Shown here: piece by piece, positions 25,801 to 37,059 of the stretch | Position numbering within the stretch: the stretch's first letter is position 1 | Layout of the letters: each line of letters opens with the position of its first letter | Assembly: GCA_963854835.1 (NCBI GenBank) | Contig: OY978525.1 | Coordinates: forward strand, 91,478,136-91,542,135 | Length of the DNA stretch: 64,000 nucleotides | From: Megamerina dolium | Taxonomy: Eukaryota > Arthropoda > Insecta > Diptera > Megamerinidae | Reading direction: 5' to 3' | Translations under genes and position numbers: made by a program | Notes under the pieces: model-generated | Seen by the model: only the letters and a program-made list of their open reading frames with translations | The model's database searches: none | What the model was told of the DNA's origin: nothing

Positions 25801-28695
25801 CATCGGATATTGCCTAAGAAAATGTGCGCCTATTTTCGTGACCCATTCATGTGCATTGATATTATGCCAACAGAAGATGAGGTTAGTATTGAAATTTTAC
25901 GAAAATCTAAAAATCTCTAGTGGTTGAAAATATAAAAAAGAAGTAGAATTGTATAAAGAAACAGACAGACAACTTGAAAACTAACTCCAATATTTACATT
26001 GATCACTTTCACATTACCTATACACTAGAAATATGTCATTCTACTAGCGAACAACCAGAGGAGGGAAGTGTGCTAATAAAATATTTTAAGATTTTATCTG
26101 TACATATGAAATAACAAAACGTTAGATAACATAAATAAGTAACTTACTTATGTGGCCATTACAACCGAAAATCGATTTAGGCCGAATTTAGCGTGTTTCG
26201 CCAGCTATCTCTGACGCATATTCTGCGTCATCCTCCAGCGGGTTCCGAATATAACACCTTCTCAACGTGGAGCGTGTTCTTTCTTTCACTCGACACGTTC
26301 TAGCCAGCGCAACCGCTGAATTTTGATGCGCTTTGCTATGTTGATATCGGCATGCAATTCATACAGCTCAGGATTGTACCTTAATCGATATTCGCCATCA
26401 ACGTAGATAGGTCCAAAGATCTTGCATAGGACTTTTCCGTTGAAAACACCTAACATTCTCTTATCTTAGGTGGAAATTGTCCAAGCTTTGGAGCCATATG
26501 TAAGGACAGGCATAATGAGAAACTTGTAGAGTGTGGTTTTCGTTTCTCGAGAGAGGGCTGGACTTCTCTCTTACTTAGCCCAAAGTAGCACCTGTTAAAA
26601 AGAGTTATTCTCCGCAATATCTCCAGGCTGACGTCATTAGTGGTGTTAGTGCTGGTTCCAAGATAAAGTCCCTCATTACTTCAAAAGCATATATATCAAT
26701 AGTGATGTGCTGTCCAAGACGTGCTGCCATTATGTCGTAGATCAGTAGCTAGTATTATTTTCTCCATAATAAGCTTGAAGAAAAAGTCGTATAATAAGGA
26801 ATTAACTTGTATAAAGCCCCCTTCGGTGTTAAACCGCGGGTAGGGGTCATTCCCTAGTTTCACTACATAACTGGAGTTATATAGTGTTATTCTGCAATGG
26901 CGAATGAAAAATATCGAACTGAGACATTATTGTAGAGAGGTAATCCTTTACCGGACTGTCGAAAGCGGCTCTATAATCAACAAATAGTAGTAGTGTAGTA
27001 TGCAAGTAGTGTGAAAATCTGGTCGATGGTAGATTTACCATGTCTGAAGCCACACTGATAAGGTCCAATAACGTTGTTAAGCATCGGCTTCAATGTTTCA
27101 CACAATACGCTTGATAGGACTTTGTATGCGTTGCTAAGAAGACATACCATGGTAGTTGGTCGAAATGTAAGGACCACCTTCTTAAATAGAGAACACTGAG
27201 CCTCCAATCATCGACTATACTTTCATCCGACCATAATCTGCTTATGAGCTGGTGCATGCTGGTAAACAGCTCATCGCCTCCGTTACTAAATAACTTGGCA
27301 GGCAGATCATTTGTAGTGAAAGAATTTGTAGTGCTGAGTCGGCAACCCTTGACCTGGAAAGACCAGGGTATGTTCCGAGAAGAAGACCCGGCTTATGCTC
27401 CCTCCGTAGCCTCAGTACACTCTGGAGATTTGTATCCAGATTAACACTTTTGTAACGACAGAAAAAGGCTTTAAATCGCCACTCAGGCACTTAGTCTTCT
27501 CGAAGAATCTTCGAGTCCCATTCCTAATTACCATGCTTGATGCTGCAGTGAATTCGATCAGCTTCACTCTGTTATCGGCAGTGTTCTGGTGAAGGTTGAA
27601 TTTTCCGACTGTTGACCCAAAGGTACCTTTCATGGTCAACCCGGCATTAAAGTCGCCAAGAACGATTTTGATATCGTGGTGCGGGCAGCGGTCATAAGCT
27701 TCTTCGAGATGCTTAAAGAAGCTCTCTTTGGTCGCATCGTTGTTCTCATTAGTCGGGGCTATTGATAAAAAATTTTGCTTGAATGCGGATTGTTGCCACC
27801 AGTTCGTTTACAGGTGTGAACTGTAAGACTAGATGTCGCAGTCTCTTACTGATAACAAATCAACATCCGAGTTTGTGCCTCTCGGCATAGCAACTGTAAT
27901 ATATATCACAGAATGCTCTTTTAGAGCCACTCTGTTCCGTCCATCGCATGTGCTGAAGAGCGGTGATGTCAGCCTTATATCTATCAAGGACATCAACCAG
28001 CTAGATAGAAGCACATTTGCTATAGAGAGACCGGACATTCCAGGTGTATATCCGTAGATCATGATACTTATTTTATTTGAGGCGATCACCAATAAAAGGG
28101 GGAGGATGGAGGCATGATCTGATTTTTCATTTATGTGGTCGATCCCACCCCAACGCACAACCTCTAACCGAGTAGGTTTTCGGCTCACTCTTCAGCAGCC
28201 TCCCAAGCGCCCTCTTTACAGAACGAAGTTACCATTACATAGCGCGCAGAACAAAGTACATAACATGAACAAGGATTGCGCTAGCCTCACCAGGTTGAGG
28301 CCCTTAGGCACGTTACCTTGCGGAAACACCACCAGAACACCACGTTACATGTAGCAAACCATATGTTTAAATTATATTTATATAATTTAAACATATGTAT
28401 ATTTTAGTGTTCACTGTGACTGTGTTCGAATGACCGTCTATACGAATACAAGACCAAGCTAACAATGAACTTTACGATAAAAATAAATGTTAATCGAATA
28501 CAGCTTTTTTTTTTTGCTCTCTGGATATCATAGCCGATTAGCTCTTAATGCATTGATAGTACAGATGGCCACAAATGTTTTAAAACATTTTAGAATAAAT
28601 GTAGAAAAATTATATCTTTTCATGTTTCACTTTAACATTTGCAGGAAATACGCGACTCACGTCTTCTATCACCATTTAGCCAAAGACGCATGTAA
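19502..28695 (+). CDS. secreted cysteine-rich protein, colipase/Dickkopf-like or prohormone-3-like (five coding exons listed separately)
   Basis: Joined exons 19502-19846, 24956-25073, 25363-25639, 25770-25881 and 28645-28695 give 903 bp, 300 residues plus stop, with GT-AG introns and matching phases throughout. Residues 1-23 are a signal peptide ending VDA. A Gly/Asn-rich region follows, then 16 cysteines in three groups: MPC, RPC, DDCCPTGVC; KC, FC, DC, SC, IC; and GEDC, SSDC, GMCC, KKMC, FMC. The C-terminus is short and basic (SQRRM). The CxxxxDCC/GxC spacing recalls colipase/Dickkopf-type disulfide folds and the insect proteins annotated 'prohormone-3'. That name is a memory-based suggestion only. 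The protein is probably extracellular; its role is unknown. Confidence 0.88.
20094..20134. repeat. hairpin in intron 1 of the secreted protein gene
   Basis: ACACAGCATTGACA at 20094-20107 pairs with TGTCAATGCTGTGT at 20121-20134. Further pairing (CATAT/ATATG) is possible with a 2-base bulge. Compact and nearly perfect. Confidence 0.7.
20640..20960 (+). pseudogene. mariner transposase remnant, + orientation
   Basis: Frames read WVTPIQTARSTPK then KVILYIWGIKR, matching the mariner WVxPGQ...KVLLxIWWDQKG segment. After stops and a deletion covering the HDNA site, IKTYLENSGWKVLPYPPYS follows, the block just before the third catalytic Asp. The sequence ends before that Asp. It is about 0.6 kb from a second mariner in the opposite orientation. 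Confidence 0.75.
21355..22682 (-). mobile_element. probable extent of the mariner element
   Basis: The right flank (22650-22682) reads, on the - strand, TACCAGGTGTACAAGCTTA, which looks like a mariner terminal repeat. The left end is uncertain: a weakly similar tccagtgtattttt lies at 21355. Boundaries are approximate. Confidence 0.45.
21517..22508 (-). pseudogene. mariner transposase, degenerate, third catalytic Asp changed to Asn
   Basis: From ATG at 22508 to TAG at 21517-21519 (992 bp, close to a full transposase). Visible parts: N-terminal HTH text (LKKSAAESHRMLVE), LLDEDDTQ then an in-frame TAG, AEQIGVTQQAISIRL, the WVPHELN linker, VTCDEKWIYF (first Asp), HDNAPSH (second Asp) and YSPDLAPSNYHLF. 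The second-to-third spacing is 34, as in D,D34D, but the third residue is AAC (Asn). There are also frameshifts near 22440, around 22400 and between 21896 and 22053. Not functional. It sits in intron 1 of the secreted protein gene. Confidence 0.9.
24080..24440 (+). repeat. tRNA-derived SINE, copy 2 (tail type B), degraded
   Basis: B-box-like GTTCAATCCCC at about 24121-24131, then the shared body (aaaaagatttttctttcgaa, gcaaataattggcaatttttcc, aagtgacgtcacaagg). The tail is different from copy 1: ctcggtggtatcacaatggg...aaatgtgtcccctcagagag...agccacaataagctaacc. The A-box half is damaged. Confidence 0.75.
24956..25073 (+). CDS. secreted Cys-rich protein, exon 2
   Basis: 118 bp (39 codons + 1), acceptor tttgtag|CAAACG, donor GGTG|GTAAGT. 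It encodes QTEVYGIVEPLIEDMPC, then a five-Cys block with adjacent cysteines in DDCCPTGVC. It is separated from exon 1 by a 5.1 kb intron that holds mariner remnants and a SINE. Confidence 0.9.
25363..25639 (+). CDS. secreted Cys-rich protein, exon 3
   Basis: 277 bp, acceptor gcgctcag|AGGGT, donor GCCAA|GTGAGT. It encodes EGKCIYVYGRNRDFCHRN, then TDCEPGMSC and MICQP, a Gly-rich linker (HTGLGMGTGINGGFTNNGA), and the start of the third Cys group (GEDCLTSSDCNVA). Confidence 0.9.
25770..25881 (+). CDS. secreted Cys-rich protein, exon 4
   Basis: 112 bp, acceptor tatatag|GGGTATG, donor GATGAG|GTTAGT. It encodes GMCCQLQRSHHR, ILPKKMCAYFRDPFMCIDI and PTEDE. The adjacent Cys pair followed by a basic loop and Cys is the most colipase-like part of the protein. 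A KK site lies just before a Cys, so dibasic cleavage there is not implied. Confidence 0.9.
26140..28350 (-). mobile_element. non-LTR retrotransposon copy (EEP endonuclease + RT), decayed, antisense in intron 4 of the secreted gene
   Basis: Reading the - strand from 28350: an N-terminal segment (about 28190-27830), endonuclease text with LGDFNAGLTMKGTFG and KFNLHQNTADNRVKLIEF (27690-27540), then RT text YKVLSSVLCETLKP and GPYQCGFRHGKSTIDQIFTLL (27130-27010). At 26560-26170 comes the C-terminal block shared with the copy at 33.8 kb (GVERKVLRKIFGP-like, KIQRLRWLGHV-like). The YADD region is missing. The 3' end is tagged by taagtaa-type tetranucleotide repeats at 26135-26150. Many frameshifts. 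Confidence 0.8.
28360..28397. repeat. perfect 17-bp hairpin
   Basis: Arms 28360-28376 and 28381-28397 are exact reverse complements around ttta. AT-rich (catatgtttaaatt...). It lies just outside the 5' end of the non-LTR copy. Confidence 0.8.
28645..28695 (+). CDS. secreted Cys-rich protein, terminal exon 5
   Basis: 51 bp, acceptor aacatttgcag|GAAATA, reading EIRDSRLLSPFSQRRM then TAA at 28693-28695. Phase 0 matches exon 4. It is separated from exon 4 by a 2.8 kb intron that contains an antisense non-LTR retrotransposon. An AATAAA follows at 28726-28731, but it is very close to the stop; other hexamers lie further on. Confidence 0.8.
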   Translation, partial: EIRDSRLLSPFSQRRM

Positions 28696-28739
28696 GCTTT
28701 ATTGGCAGCAGCTTTTCCAATGAGCAATAAACATATGGA

Positions 28740-30030
28740 AATAGTACTAGAAAGAAGAAGCCAATAACACGCAAAAAAATCTAAATAAAATCAAATCAAT
28801 ATTTCAAAAAATATGTATGAGAAAAGTCAACATATAAATCCAAAAAAGTATCAAATACATATCAAAAAAATTCTTAAAGAATACAAATGAGGTAATAATC
28901 AAATACATATCATTTAGAAATACGAAAAAATCAAAAACAAAGTAAAAAAATAATTGGATTCATACTTAAATATATATATCTATCTGTAGTAGACTTTCGG
29001 AAAACAATATTACAGTAAATGTATTCAAATTGAATTATACAAATTATAACTGTATTATCCTGTACGTATTAACCAAAAATGTATTATTCAAATCGTATGA
29101 AGAAGAAAGAAGATATTTACATACACACATATGTATACAAATTTATTAAATCATTTCTTTGAATTTAAATTAAATGTATAGCAACGTATTAAAAAAAAAA
29201 TACAATTAATTCAAATCCTCAAAAGAAATAACAACAACAATAACAAAAGTAATAAAAAACTGTACTGGCTGAGGCATTCAAAATAATTAAATTTAAATTT
29301 AAGTGTATTTACCAAATAATCCAAAAATAACAAAAAAAAAATCAATTTTATTGAGAAGTAAAGAAACGAAACAAAAATTCTTAATGTGTACAAATAATCA
29401 GTAACAAAATGTGAAGATCCTATTTAAAAATTATACATACCCATGCAAATTATTATTAACTATACAAGCATAATTTTAAAAAGCAAGAAAATGAAAACAC
29501 TCCATAAATGTTTATTTCGTGTATTTATGTAGTACCTTCTACGATATTTGCAATGCAATCAATCAACAATTTTTTTATGATTATTAGTATTTTACATATA
29601 CAATGTGTGTCATATGAAAATTTTATTTGATTTTATCATTAAATGATAATTAAATAAATAAAATTAGATGAGAATTGTTTTCATTTAGAATGAAATAAAA
29701 AAGCATTGAATAAATACCCACATATAATGTAATGAGGTGAAAAAGCAAAATTAAATAAAAACATTAAATTCTTTTTCTCCCACATCCTCTCCGCCCAAAA
29801 TAAAAGTTATTGCATAAAAAAGGCCCGCAAGGTCAAAAAATAATAAGTCGATTTCATTTATATTATATTGATAAGAAAATATACTTGTACACCAGTACCC
29901 AAGGTAAGTGTTTTTGTTCGAACGAATCACTACAGCTGAACTCAAATTGTTCTCACTCAGTTGCCAGCAATAATTTATCAATTATTGCGACAATAAGTTC
30001 GAAAAACATCGTGAAGGTTAGGCTGAGGAG
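28740..30030. other. AT-rich 3' flank of the secreted protein gene
   Basis: Very AT-rich with many AATAAA hexamers and (AAC)n at 29230-29250. It probably includes the 3' UTR of the + strand gene. No coding feature seen. Confidence 0.4.
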
Positions 30031-30335
30031 GTAGTCCGATTGACTCACTTAAGCCAAGTGAGGCTCATTTCCCTTAGCAACCGTAGAATGTTCCCCAGCT
30101 GACAGTGACCCAGCTTGGTGAGGTTATGTATGAAGCAACTGCCCAGATGAGTCATTCTGCTGCGAGCCAGTACCAGGAGGTGAGTTATGGACTCTGATTC
30201 TTCCTGGTCACCACAGCTTCGGCAGGTGTAGATGATGAAGGTGGATGTATGGATGGTAGAGGCCCTGGAAATAAGCATACACCGAGTAAGTACCATCAGT
30301 ATTTCAATGAAATACCCGGTTACGATCCCATACAC
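30030..30335 (-). pseudogene. non-LTR ORF2 C-terminal fragment with CxxC zinc-knuckle-like block
   Basis: The - strand reads YTCRSCGDQEESESITHLL, then RMTHLGSCFIHNL and LGNILRLLREM, the C-terminal block (CxxCxxxxES..HLL..C) of jockey/R1-type elements. The Cys after HLL is lost. It abuts an opposite-strand fragment. Confidence 0.75.
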
Positions 30336-30399
30336 ATTAGAATGGAGGCAAAAACCTGGACAACCTAAGAAATGACGCCCAACACTGATTCACAGCCGA

Positions 30400-31000
30400 G
30401 TGGGAACCCGAAAATGACGTTAGGACCAGCCCAATATGCTCCAACTACAGAGTACACCTACTACTCTGCAAGGGTGCTACCATCGTTGATGGAGTTATCT
30501 GCCATAATCTCCATGGCAACTGCACTGTTGGATCCTAACATAACTGGCATAACAATCAAGATTCTTCCAGATAGCAATTTAGTTCTAAAGGTTCTAAGTA
30601 AAAAGATTTACTTTGAACCAAAAATCAGCACTCAATGTCACCATAACCTCAATCAACTGGCCGAATCAAATTTTAGTATGGATACCAAGGCGCAAAAATG
30701 TTTTACACTCTATGGCTTCACAAAACAAGGCTAAAAACCTCAGCTTCTTGGCTCTGAACATACAAGATCAAACCATTCAAAAAAACCACCTATCTTCAAC
30801 AAAAAATTGTCGAATAGGGTAAAACTAAAAGTCTGTGAGGATCAATCACGGCATATTATTGTACTTCTGTAACTATCACCTACAAGAAATTGACTTATCA
30901 ATAGGAATTATATTGCGAGGAGGAAGAGGAGGATACAACGGAAAATATCATAGCAAAATGCCCATCTAGAATGAGCTAGCAATGCAAGGTAAGGATGTAC
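30400..31000 (+). pseudogene. non-LTR RNase H and C-terminal fragment, + orientation
   Basis: ALLDPNITGITIKILPDSN, LKVLSKKI and CHHNLNQLAESN match the RNase H segment with its D(S) site. In a shifted frame LVWIPRRKN replaces the usual WIPGHxNI. At 30930-30975 EEEEEDTTENIIAKCPSRM is the terminal Cys block. Frameshifts separate the parts. Confidence 0.65.
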
Positions 31001-31009
31001 GTACCTTTC

Positions 31010-33770
31010 AATTATCTACCCAAGACCCAGTAAGCCTTACTTATCTTATATTACAGACGTAAACATAATCTTTGTGAAGATAAAGAGGTTAGATTCATTA
31101 CATATTAATTTTTTCATTTTCTTAATAACTACCATTCATTCAAAACTATTCTCTTGCCTCCCTAAAAACTACCCTTAGAAGAGAATTTCTGTTTTATCAA
31201 AATTCTATGCTAGGTACTATTTACAAACATTAAACTTTCATAATGCATATTTCAAAGAAGAGTAAGTATCTATCCCATATTTTGAAATTGTTGGTACAAC
31301 ATTAGGTTTTTTCAATACAATTACAATGTTTTGTTTAATTTTCAGACCATTCTTCATCCCTATAAATTATGATCACCTAATCGAAAAATTGCTAGCGAAT
31401 TTATCTGACTACACATTTAATTCAAATAAAACCAATGTACGTAATACTTAAACAATAACAACCATATTTTTGTTAATTTACCAAAGCAGTTCATGGATGT
31501 TAATTTAAAAATATATCACTATAAAAAATAGAAAATATTAAATAAAAATTATTCTTATTTCCACATATTTAGGTATTCATAATTGATATTACTATGTATT
31601 ACAGACGCACCAATACACCCTAATTTTGAAAGTCGATAAATGTATTTAAATCAAAAAATTATTTTTATAGAGGCCGCTTCTAAGAAAATAACTCAATACT
31701 CACTTTTGAAAACCAGTATTTAAAATTTTTTTAGTATGTATGTTATTTAATTTTTTCTTTATGCACCAAACTTTTGAACGTGAATTACTCAATGATATAT
31801 GACTGAACATAATTTATTAATTTTCGAAATTCATTAAAAATGTCTACGGGTGCTCTTCGGCAAACTTACTTGCTCTACAGTTTTGATAAATATGGGCTTT
31901 TCCCATCGAAACTTGAGAATTATGATTTCGAATATATTATGAAGAAGCATTTCTTTTTTCGAAACTAATCGAACTAATCTGTAGTACAATTTTAATCATT
32001 TTTGAAAAATTGGAAATTGGTCCTTTGAAAAAACACAATATTCTTGAAAGAATGGTGGGTGTTGGTAATGAACCAATTATGTTAATTTCACGTGACAGGA
32101 CCTAGGGACTTCCGTGATCAGTTACTGAAGAATTGACTTCCATTTACATCCTTATAAAATCGAATTACCTCAATAACTCAATGAACCAGATTTATTAATT
32201 GGATGTTAGAACAAAAGGCGAATGAAGGCGTTTTTCAAAAGAAAATCACTTTTAGTTATGAAGCATATTTTCAATTGAATCAACAAGTAAATAAACAGAA
32301 TTGTCGTATTTGGGGTAAAAAGAATCTCAAATAGTTCAAGTCAAAAAGTTATTGTTTGTAGTGGTTTTAGCAGCCTAGTTCCTTCGTTTGTATTTCTTTA
32401 AAAATCATTAATTACTGCAAAAGGAAATGTCATAATCGAATCAACCTGACGAAATCAATCCCTATGATACTTACATATGTTCTACAAGACAGCGCTACAT
32501 GCAATACCACTCGTGAAAGCAAAACTTCATACAGTCCTTTGTGGAAAACCAATTATAAGTTGTGTGTGTGTTATTTTTTTTTCGACTTCATTTAAAAAGA
32601 AGTATTCAATTCCGTCCATACTAGGCCATTTATGTATGTAAATATGTTCCAGATCGAAATTTTATCTGATTTAAATGTTTCTCTTTGTCTTGGCTTGGAA
32701 ATGCTTGAACTTAAATATTGAAGGTAATTTCATATAGCTGGGTCACCTGAAAAAGCTACCTTTATACAAGAAATACAGATTTGTATATGTGTTTTTACTT
32801 TCTGCGCATTTTTTTTTTTTTTTTTTTTTTTTTTTGAAAAAATATTTGAAATGTTTAGCAAAGTTATAAACCAAGTCAATCTACCCATTTTTACCAAAGA
32901 GAGTATCTAAAAATTGTCAAATACCGTAATTTGAGATGTTGAAAAATGATAAAGAGTGTTGACAACACTAAATAATAAGAATGAGATGAAATGAGAAAGG
33001 AAAATATGTCATTTGAACTCAGTTCGTTAAATACACACCAATTTCATTTTTCCTATAATTCAAAGTTCTAAATTATTCTATTCCCATGGTAAGTTGTGCT
33101 AGGGAATTACGTAATGACAAAAATACTCGAATTCCTATAGGGTGATTCCTTTACGAAAATCACCAGTTTTTCAATTCGGTCTGAGTATAATTGGAAAATT
33201 TAGAATTTAATAATAATGCTACTCAACCGTTCTTTATCTTACGGTTTTTATTTTCCAATTCTTATACGAAAAGGTGTTTCATTTTTAAAGTATTTTCCAG
33301 CATAAAGTATTGTCAAGGCTTTTTTCAAATCAAATATGAAGAAATATTCTATATGCAATATTTTTATCTCTGTAAATTGTCTTGAGATCATAATTTAAAT
33401 CGCTGCACCGAGCTCCTTGACAAATTGTGGAGTGTTAGGGGATTCATTGTTTGCAGCAGGTTCTAAATGCAGTTTTCCCATATTTACTTGAAAAATGTAT
33501 CGCCGAAATAGGTTCACCCGAAACATCTGTAGATTACATCTGAACAAATGTTTTGTCATCAATGCGTAACAACAAAGAAAGTATTTCTGCTAAGAACCTT
33601 CGCTCTCAAACGGAGGAGGACCTATAAAATATTGAGCTGAATACACGCTGAATATACGGTCTAGAAATCAAATAATACCGCCACACATAGAATGCAGAAA
33701 GAAATTGTCGCACAGTTTCAATCGTAGACTCAGATTATGACGAACCATTTCATTACTCTTACTTACTTAC
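31010..33770. other. AT-rich intergenic DNA with poly-T tract
   Basis: Lies in the intergenic space between the two convergent genes. A run of about 28 T lies at 32808-32835. No gene, TIR or retroelement protein recognised. Confidence 0.5.
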
Positions 33771-34240
33771 TTATGTGGCCATAACAACCGAATATCGATT
33801 TAGGCCGAAAATAACATGCTTCGCCAGCCATCTCTGTTCTTCGCTAGCTGGCGCCAGTTAGACATTCCAAGAGCCGTCAGGTTCTCCAGTACTTGGCCTT
33901 TCCACCGGAGGTTTGGTCTTCCTCTTCTGCGCCGTCCTCCAGCGGGTTCCGAATATAACACCTTCTTAGCTGCAGCGTGTTCTTCCATTCGCTCGACATG
34001 ACCTAGCCAGCGCAGCCGCTGGATTTTGATGCGCTTTACTATGCCAATATCGGCATATAGCTCGTACAGCTCATGGTTGTACCTTATTCGGTACTCGCCA
34101 CCAACGCAAATAGGTCCAAAGATCTTGCGTAGGACTTTTCTCTCGAAAACTCCAAGCATTCGCTCATCCGAGATGGAAATTGTCCAGGCTTCAGCGCCAT
34201 ATGTTAGGACAGGCATGATGAGAGACTTGTAGAGTGTAGT
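33770..34240 (-). pseudogene. non-LTR retrotransposon 3' end (5'-truncated copy)
   Basis: A 138-codon open frame, 34216-33800, reads MPVLTYGAEAWTISI, GVFERKVLRKIFGPICVGG, IKIQRLRWLGHVERM, GGRRRRGRPNLRWK and NRDGWRSMLF, the conserved C-terminus of 'endonuclease-reverse transcriptase' non-LTR elements. It is followed by a (TAAG)n 3' tail (- strand, 33757-33775). It is open because it is young or short, not because it is a host gene. Homologous to 26160-26560. Confidence 0.85.
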
Positions 34241-34430
34241 TCATTTCACGACTCACTCTGATTAAAATATTTTGTAATGATTGGAATACTTTAAATTTGT
34301 AATTTTCAATAACTAAAATAGTTTTAATCTTTCAAAGCCCCAAATATAAATATATTTAGATTACATTATCACGTTCGCGTACGTACATATGTAGATAGAT
34401 CCCAAATTACGATACTTAAATTTCTACGTG

Positions 34431-34735
34431 GATGTCGTAGCGCAGCAGTTAGTGTGTTGGCATTCTGATTTGTAGGTCGTGGGTTTAATCTCCGCCTGAA
34501 GTACAACTCTAATATTGAAAGATGCCCACCTGTCAGCCAGCAATAGGCAATTCTTCCGGAAGTAACGATTTGTCATGGAAAAGAGAGAATGCTCAAAAAA
34601 ATAATGTCAATGGTTCTGCCGTTCGGAACCGGCTAAAATAAGTAGGTCCCTTCTAATACTGTCCATAATTTTACACGCACAGCGGTAGTAGAATAGAAGC
34701 TAGGGCATAGGTGCCATCTATCTTTTATTTATTTT
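34431..34735 (+). repeat. tRNA-derived SINE, copy 3 (tail type A)
   Basis: Head gtcgtagcgcagcagttag and B-box GGTTTAATCTCC (one change in the box), then the shared body including gaaccggctaaaataagtagg, and a tail ending in ttttatttatttt. The aagatttttctttcgaa block is deleted. Confidence 0.8.
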
Positions 34736-35709
34736 CATATATTTCTCCGTACTTTAACTTGATGCTGGAATTATTTCCGCACGAGTACGATGACCTGAAA
34801 TCGCAATGTATATTACATCACGAATTTCTTCTTCCAAAATTATTAATTATGCGAAAATGGCTATATTGTAAACGACAATAAATTCAATACTGTAATATTT
34901 CGACTTACATAATAATAATTTGTTTACATATTCCAAACACTCCATTGATATTAAAATATAATCTCTCTTTCACTCTCTCTAAGCAAATATGAATTAGAAC
35001 GAATAAAATAGAAATGAAATGCAATGGAGTGAATGTTTTGTTTTCATAGAATGAAGAGAACCTGAAGATTTGCAAATGGAAGTATAGTATTTGGGAATAC
35101 TCCAAACTTTGATTTTGCCTTTCTATGATACATTACAATATATACATTATCATATTAGCAAAAAATACAATTCATCAGTGCCTGTCATGTAAAGCAACAT
35201 TAAATATTCAAATATTCGAGTATTTGAAGAGATAAAAGCAAAACAGATAACATCAAAACGAATATATAGAATATTTATTGTACAAGAAACGAATGGAGTA
35301 TTCTATTTGCCTAATATTTTACTCTCACTCATTCTCATTCTATTTAGATATGCTTTGCAAATATTGTACATGTTTTGAGAGTAAAGAGGATTATTCGAAA
35401 ACCAAATACATTCTTGCAGCTCTTTATAACATAATCAAGAGTCGAAGAATGGAAAGAAAAAATGAACTACAACAACAAAACATTATTAAAATTAGAAAAT
35501 TTTATTTTGCTCTTTTTTTCTTTTCTTTCTTTAGCTTGTTTTTGTCTGTTTTACATAAGGAAATAGTAAATAATAACAAGGAAACATAAACTTTTAAAAA
35601 TAAAATCAAATAATAACATCGATAACATAGCATAACAATAAAAATATGAAAACATAGAAACATAGAAAATACGCACTTAATACTACTACATATAATATAT
35701 GCTATTTAG

Positions 35710-37050
35710 AGAACAAATGCAGAATAGCTTACTTAAAGGAAAAAAAAAGGAATTCTTCGTATAGAGCCTATTATTGTGAATATAAAAAACCAAAAATTGT
35801 TTCTAGCTCACGCCCATATAAGGTGTGGCTTAAGGTCAATGTTTAAATTTGCTAAGTCCGAAATTACTTAATAAATTCGCAATTTTTTTTTAAATATGGG
35901 TATCAAAAGAAAGTTATTATTAATACCTTTGCAGTAATATATAACATTTATCACCTATTTTGAATATTTTAAAAGTAATGACAAAACAATTTTTGAAATG
36001 TTTTTTTTTTAACCCATTTTTATTTCCAAAACAATCACTATTGACCTATAGAAAATTTAGAACCATATTCAAGGCCATGCAATTACCTTTTGAATGGTAT
36101 ATAAAACATATTTTTAGAAACTGCTTATATATTTTTAATAGATTTTTTAAATTGATAAAATAAAAAAAAATTTTTTAATTTAAATTGAGACTTCATGAAA
36201 TTTTTTCAATATCGATGGATTTCGATAGAATTACCTGTATGTCTTTAAATTTAGTTTCGCGACCATCACATTTTTAGATAAAAGTCTTTCTTGATAGCCG
36301 GCTTTCGGCCGCGCGCAAAAAAATATAATAACGCCGGCTTCGCGACCTTCAATATTACACAAGCCTTTTTGGTATGTAATTTTTTAATTTTTTTTTATTC
36401 TACTTCAATTTCATATTCTTGATCATTTGAAAATTCCACAAAAGATGGCTGTAGCGGATTATATAGCGCTCTAACCATCTTGAAAAAATGGAAAAGAGTT
36501 TCAGGGTCTCTGAGTTTATGGAGTGGTTCATTTTGAAATGAACAAAACCCTTCTCCGAAACACAGTCGCAAGCCCTAAATATAAAACTTGCAGTAGACAA
36601 AGTATGAAGATAAAAAGAAAATATTAAAAATACATAAAACTGTTTAAAAAATATGTTTAATACACCATTGGAAAGGTAATTGTATGACCTTGTATACAGT
36701 TCTGAAATTTTATATAGGTCAATAGTGATTTTTCTAGGGGAAAAATTGGATTTAAAAAAAAAAAAATTTTATCATAACTTTTAAAATATTCAAAATAGGT
36801 TATAACTGTTATATATCACTTAAAAGATATTAAAAAGACATTTCTTTTGATATACATATTGTAAAAAAAAATTGCGAATTTATTAAGTAATTTCGATCGC
36901 AAATTCGAACTTTGACCTTAAGCCACACCTTGTATGGGCGTGAGCTAGAAACAATTTTTGGTTTTTTATATTCACAATAATAGGCTCTATATGAAAAGCA
37001 TTTGTTTTTTTTTCCTTTAAGTGGGCTATCCTGCACTTATGCCCTATTTA
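35710..37050. mobile_element. foldback-type element with ~430-bp inverted arms
   Basis: The left arm (about 35710-36150) is matched in reverse complement by the right arm (about 36600-37050). Shared landmarks, left versus right: tagagcctattattgtgaat (35764 / 36985), the gctcacgcccat..aaggtgtggcttaaggtca block, gcgaatttattaagtaattt-type text, cactattgacctata and caattaccttt. The loop (36150-36600) is different and includes a GC-rich stretch (36298-36352). No transposase is visible. Target duplication not resolved. Confidence 0.85.
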
Positions 37051-37059
37051 GAAATAAAA

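Noticed and set aside
33800..34216. An intact host gene on the - strand (138 codons)
   Set aside because: The sequence is the conserved C-terminus of a non-LTR retrotransposon, and a homologous decayed copy lies at 26160-26560.
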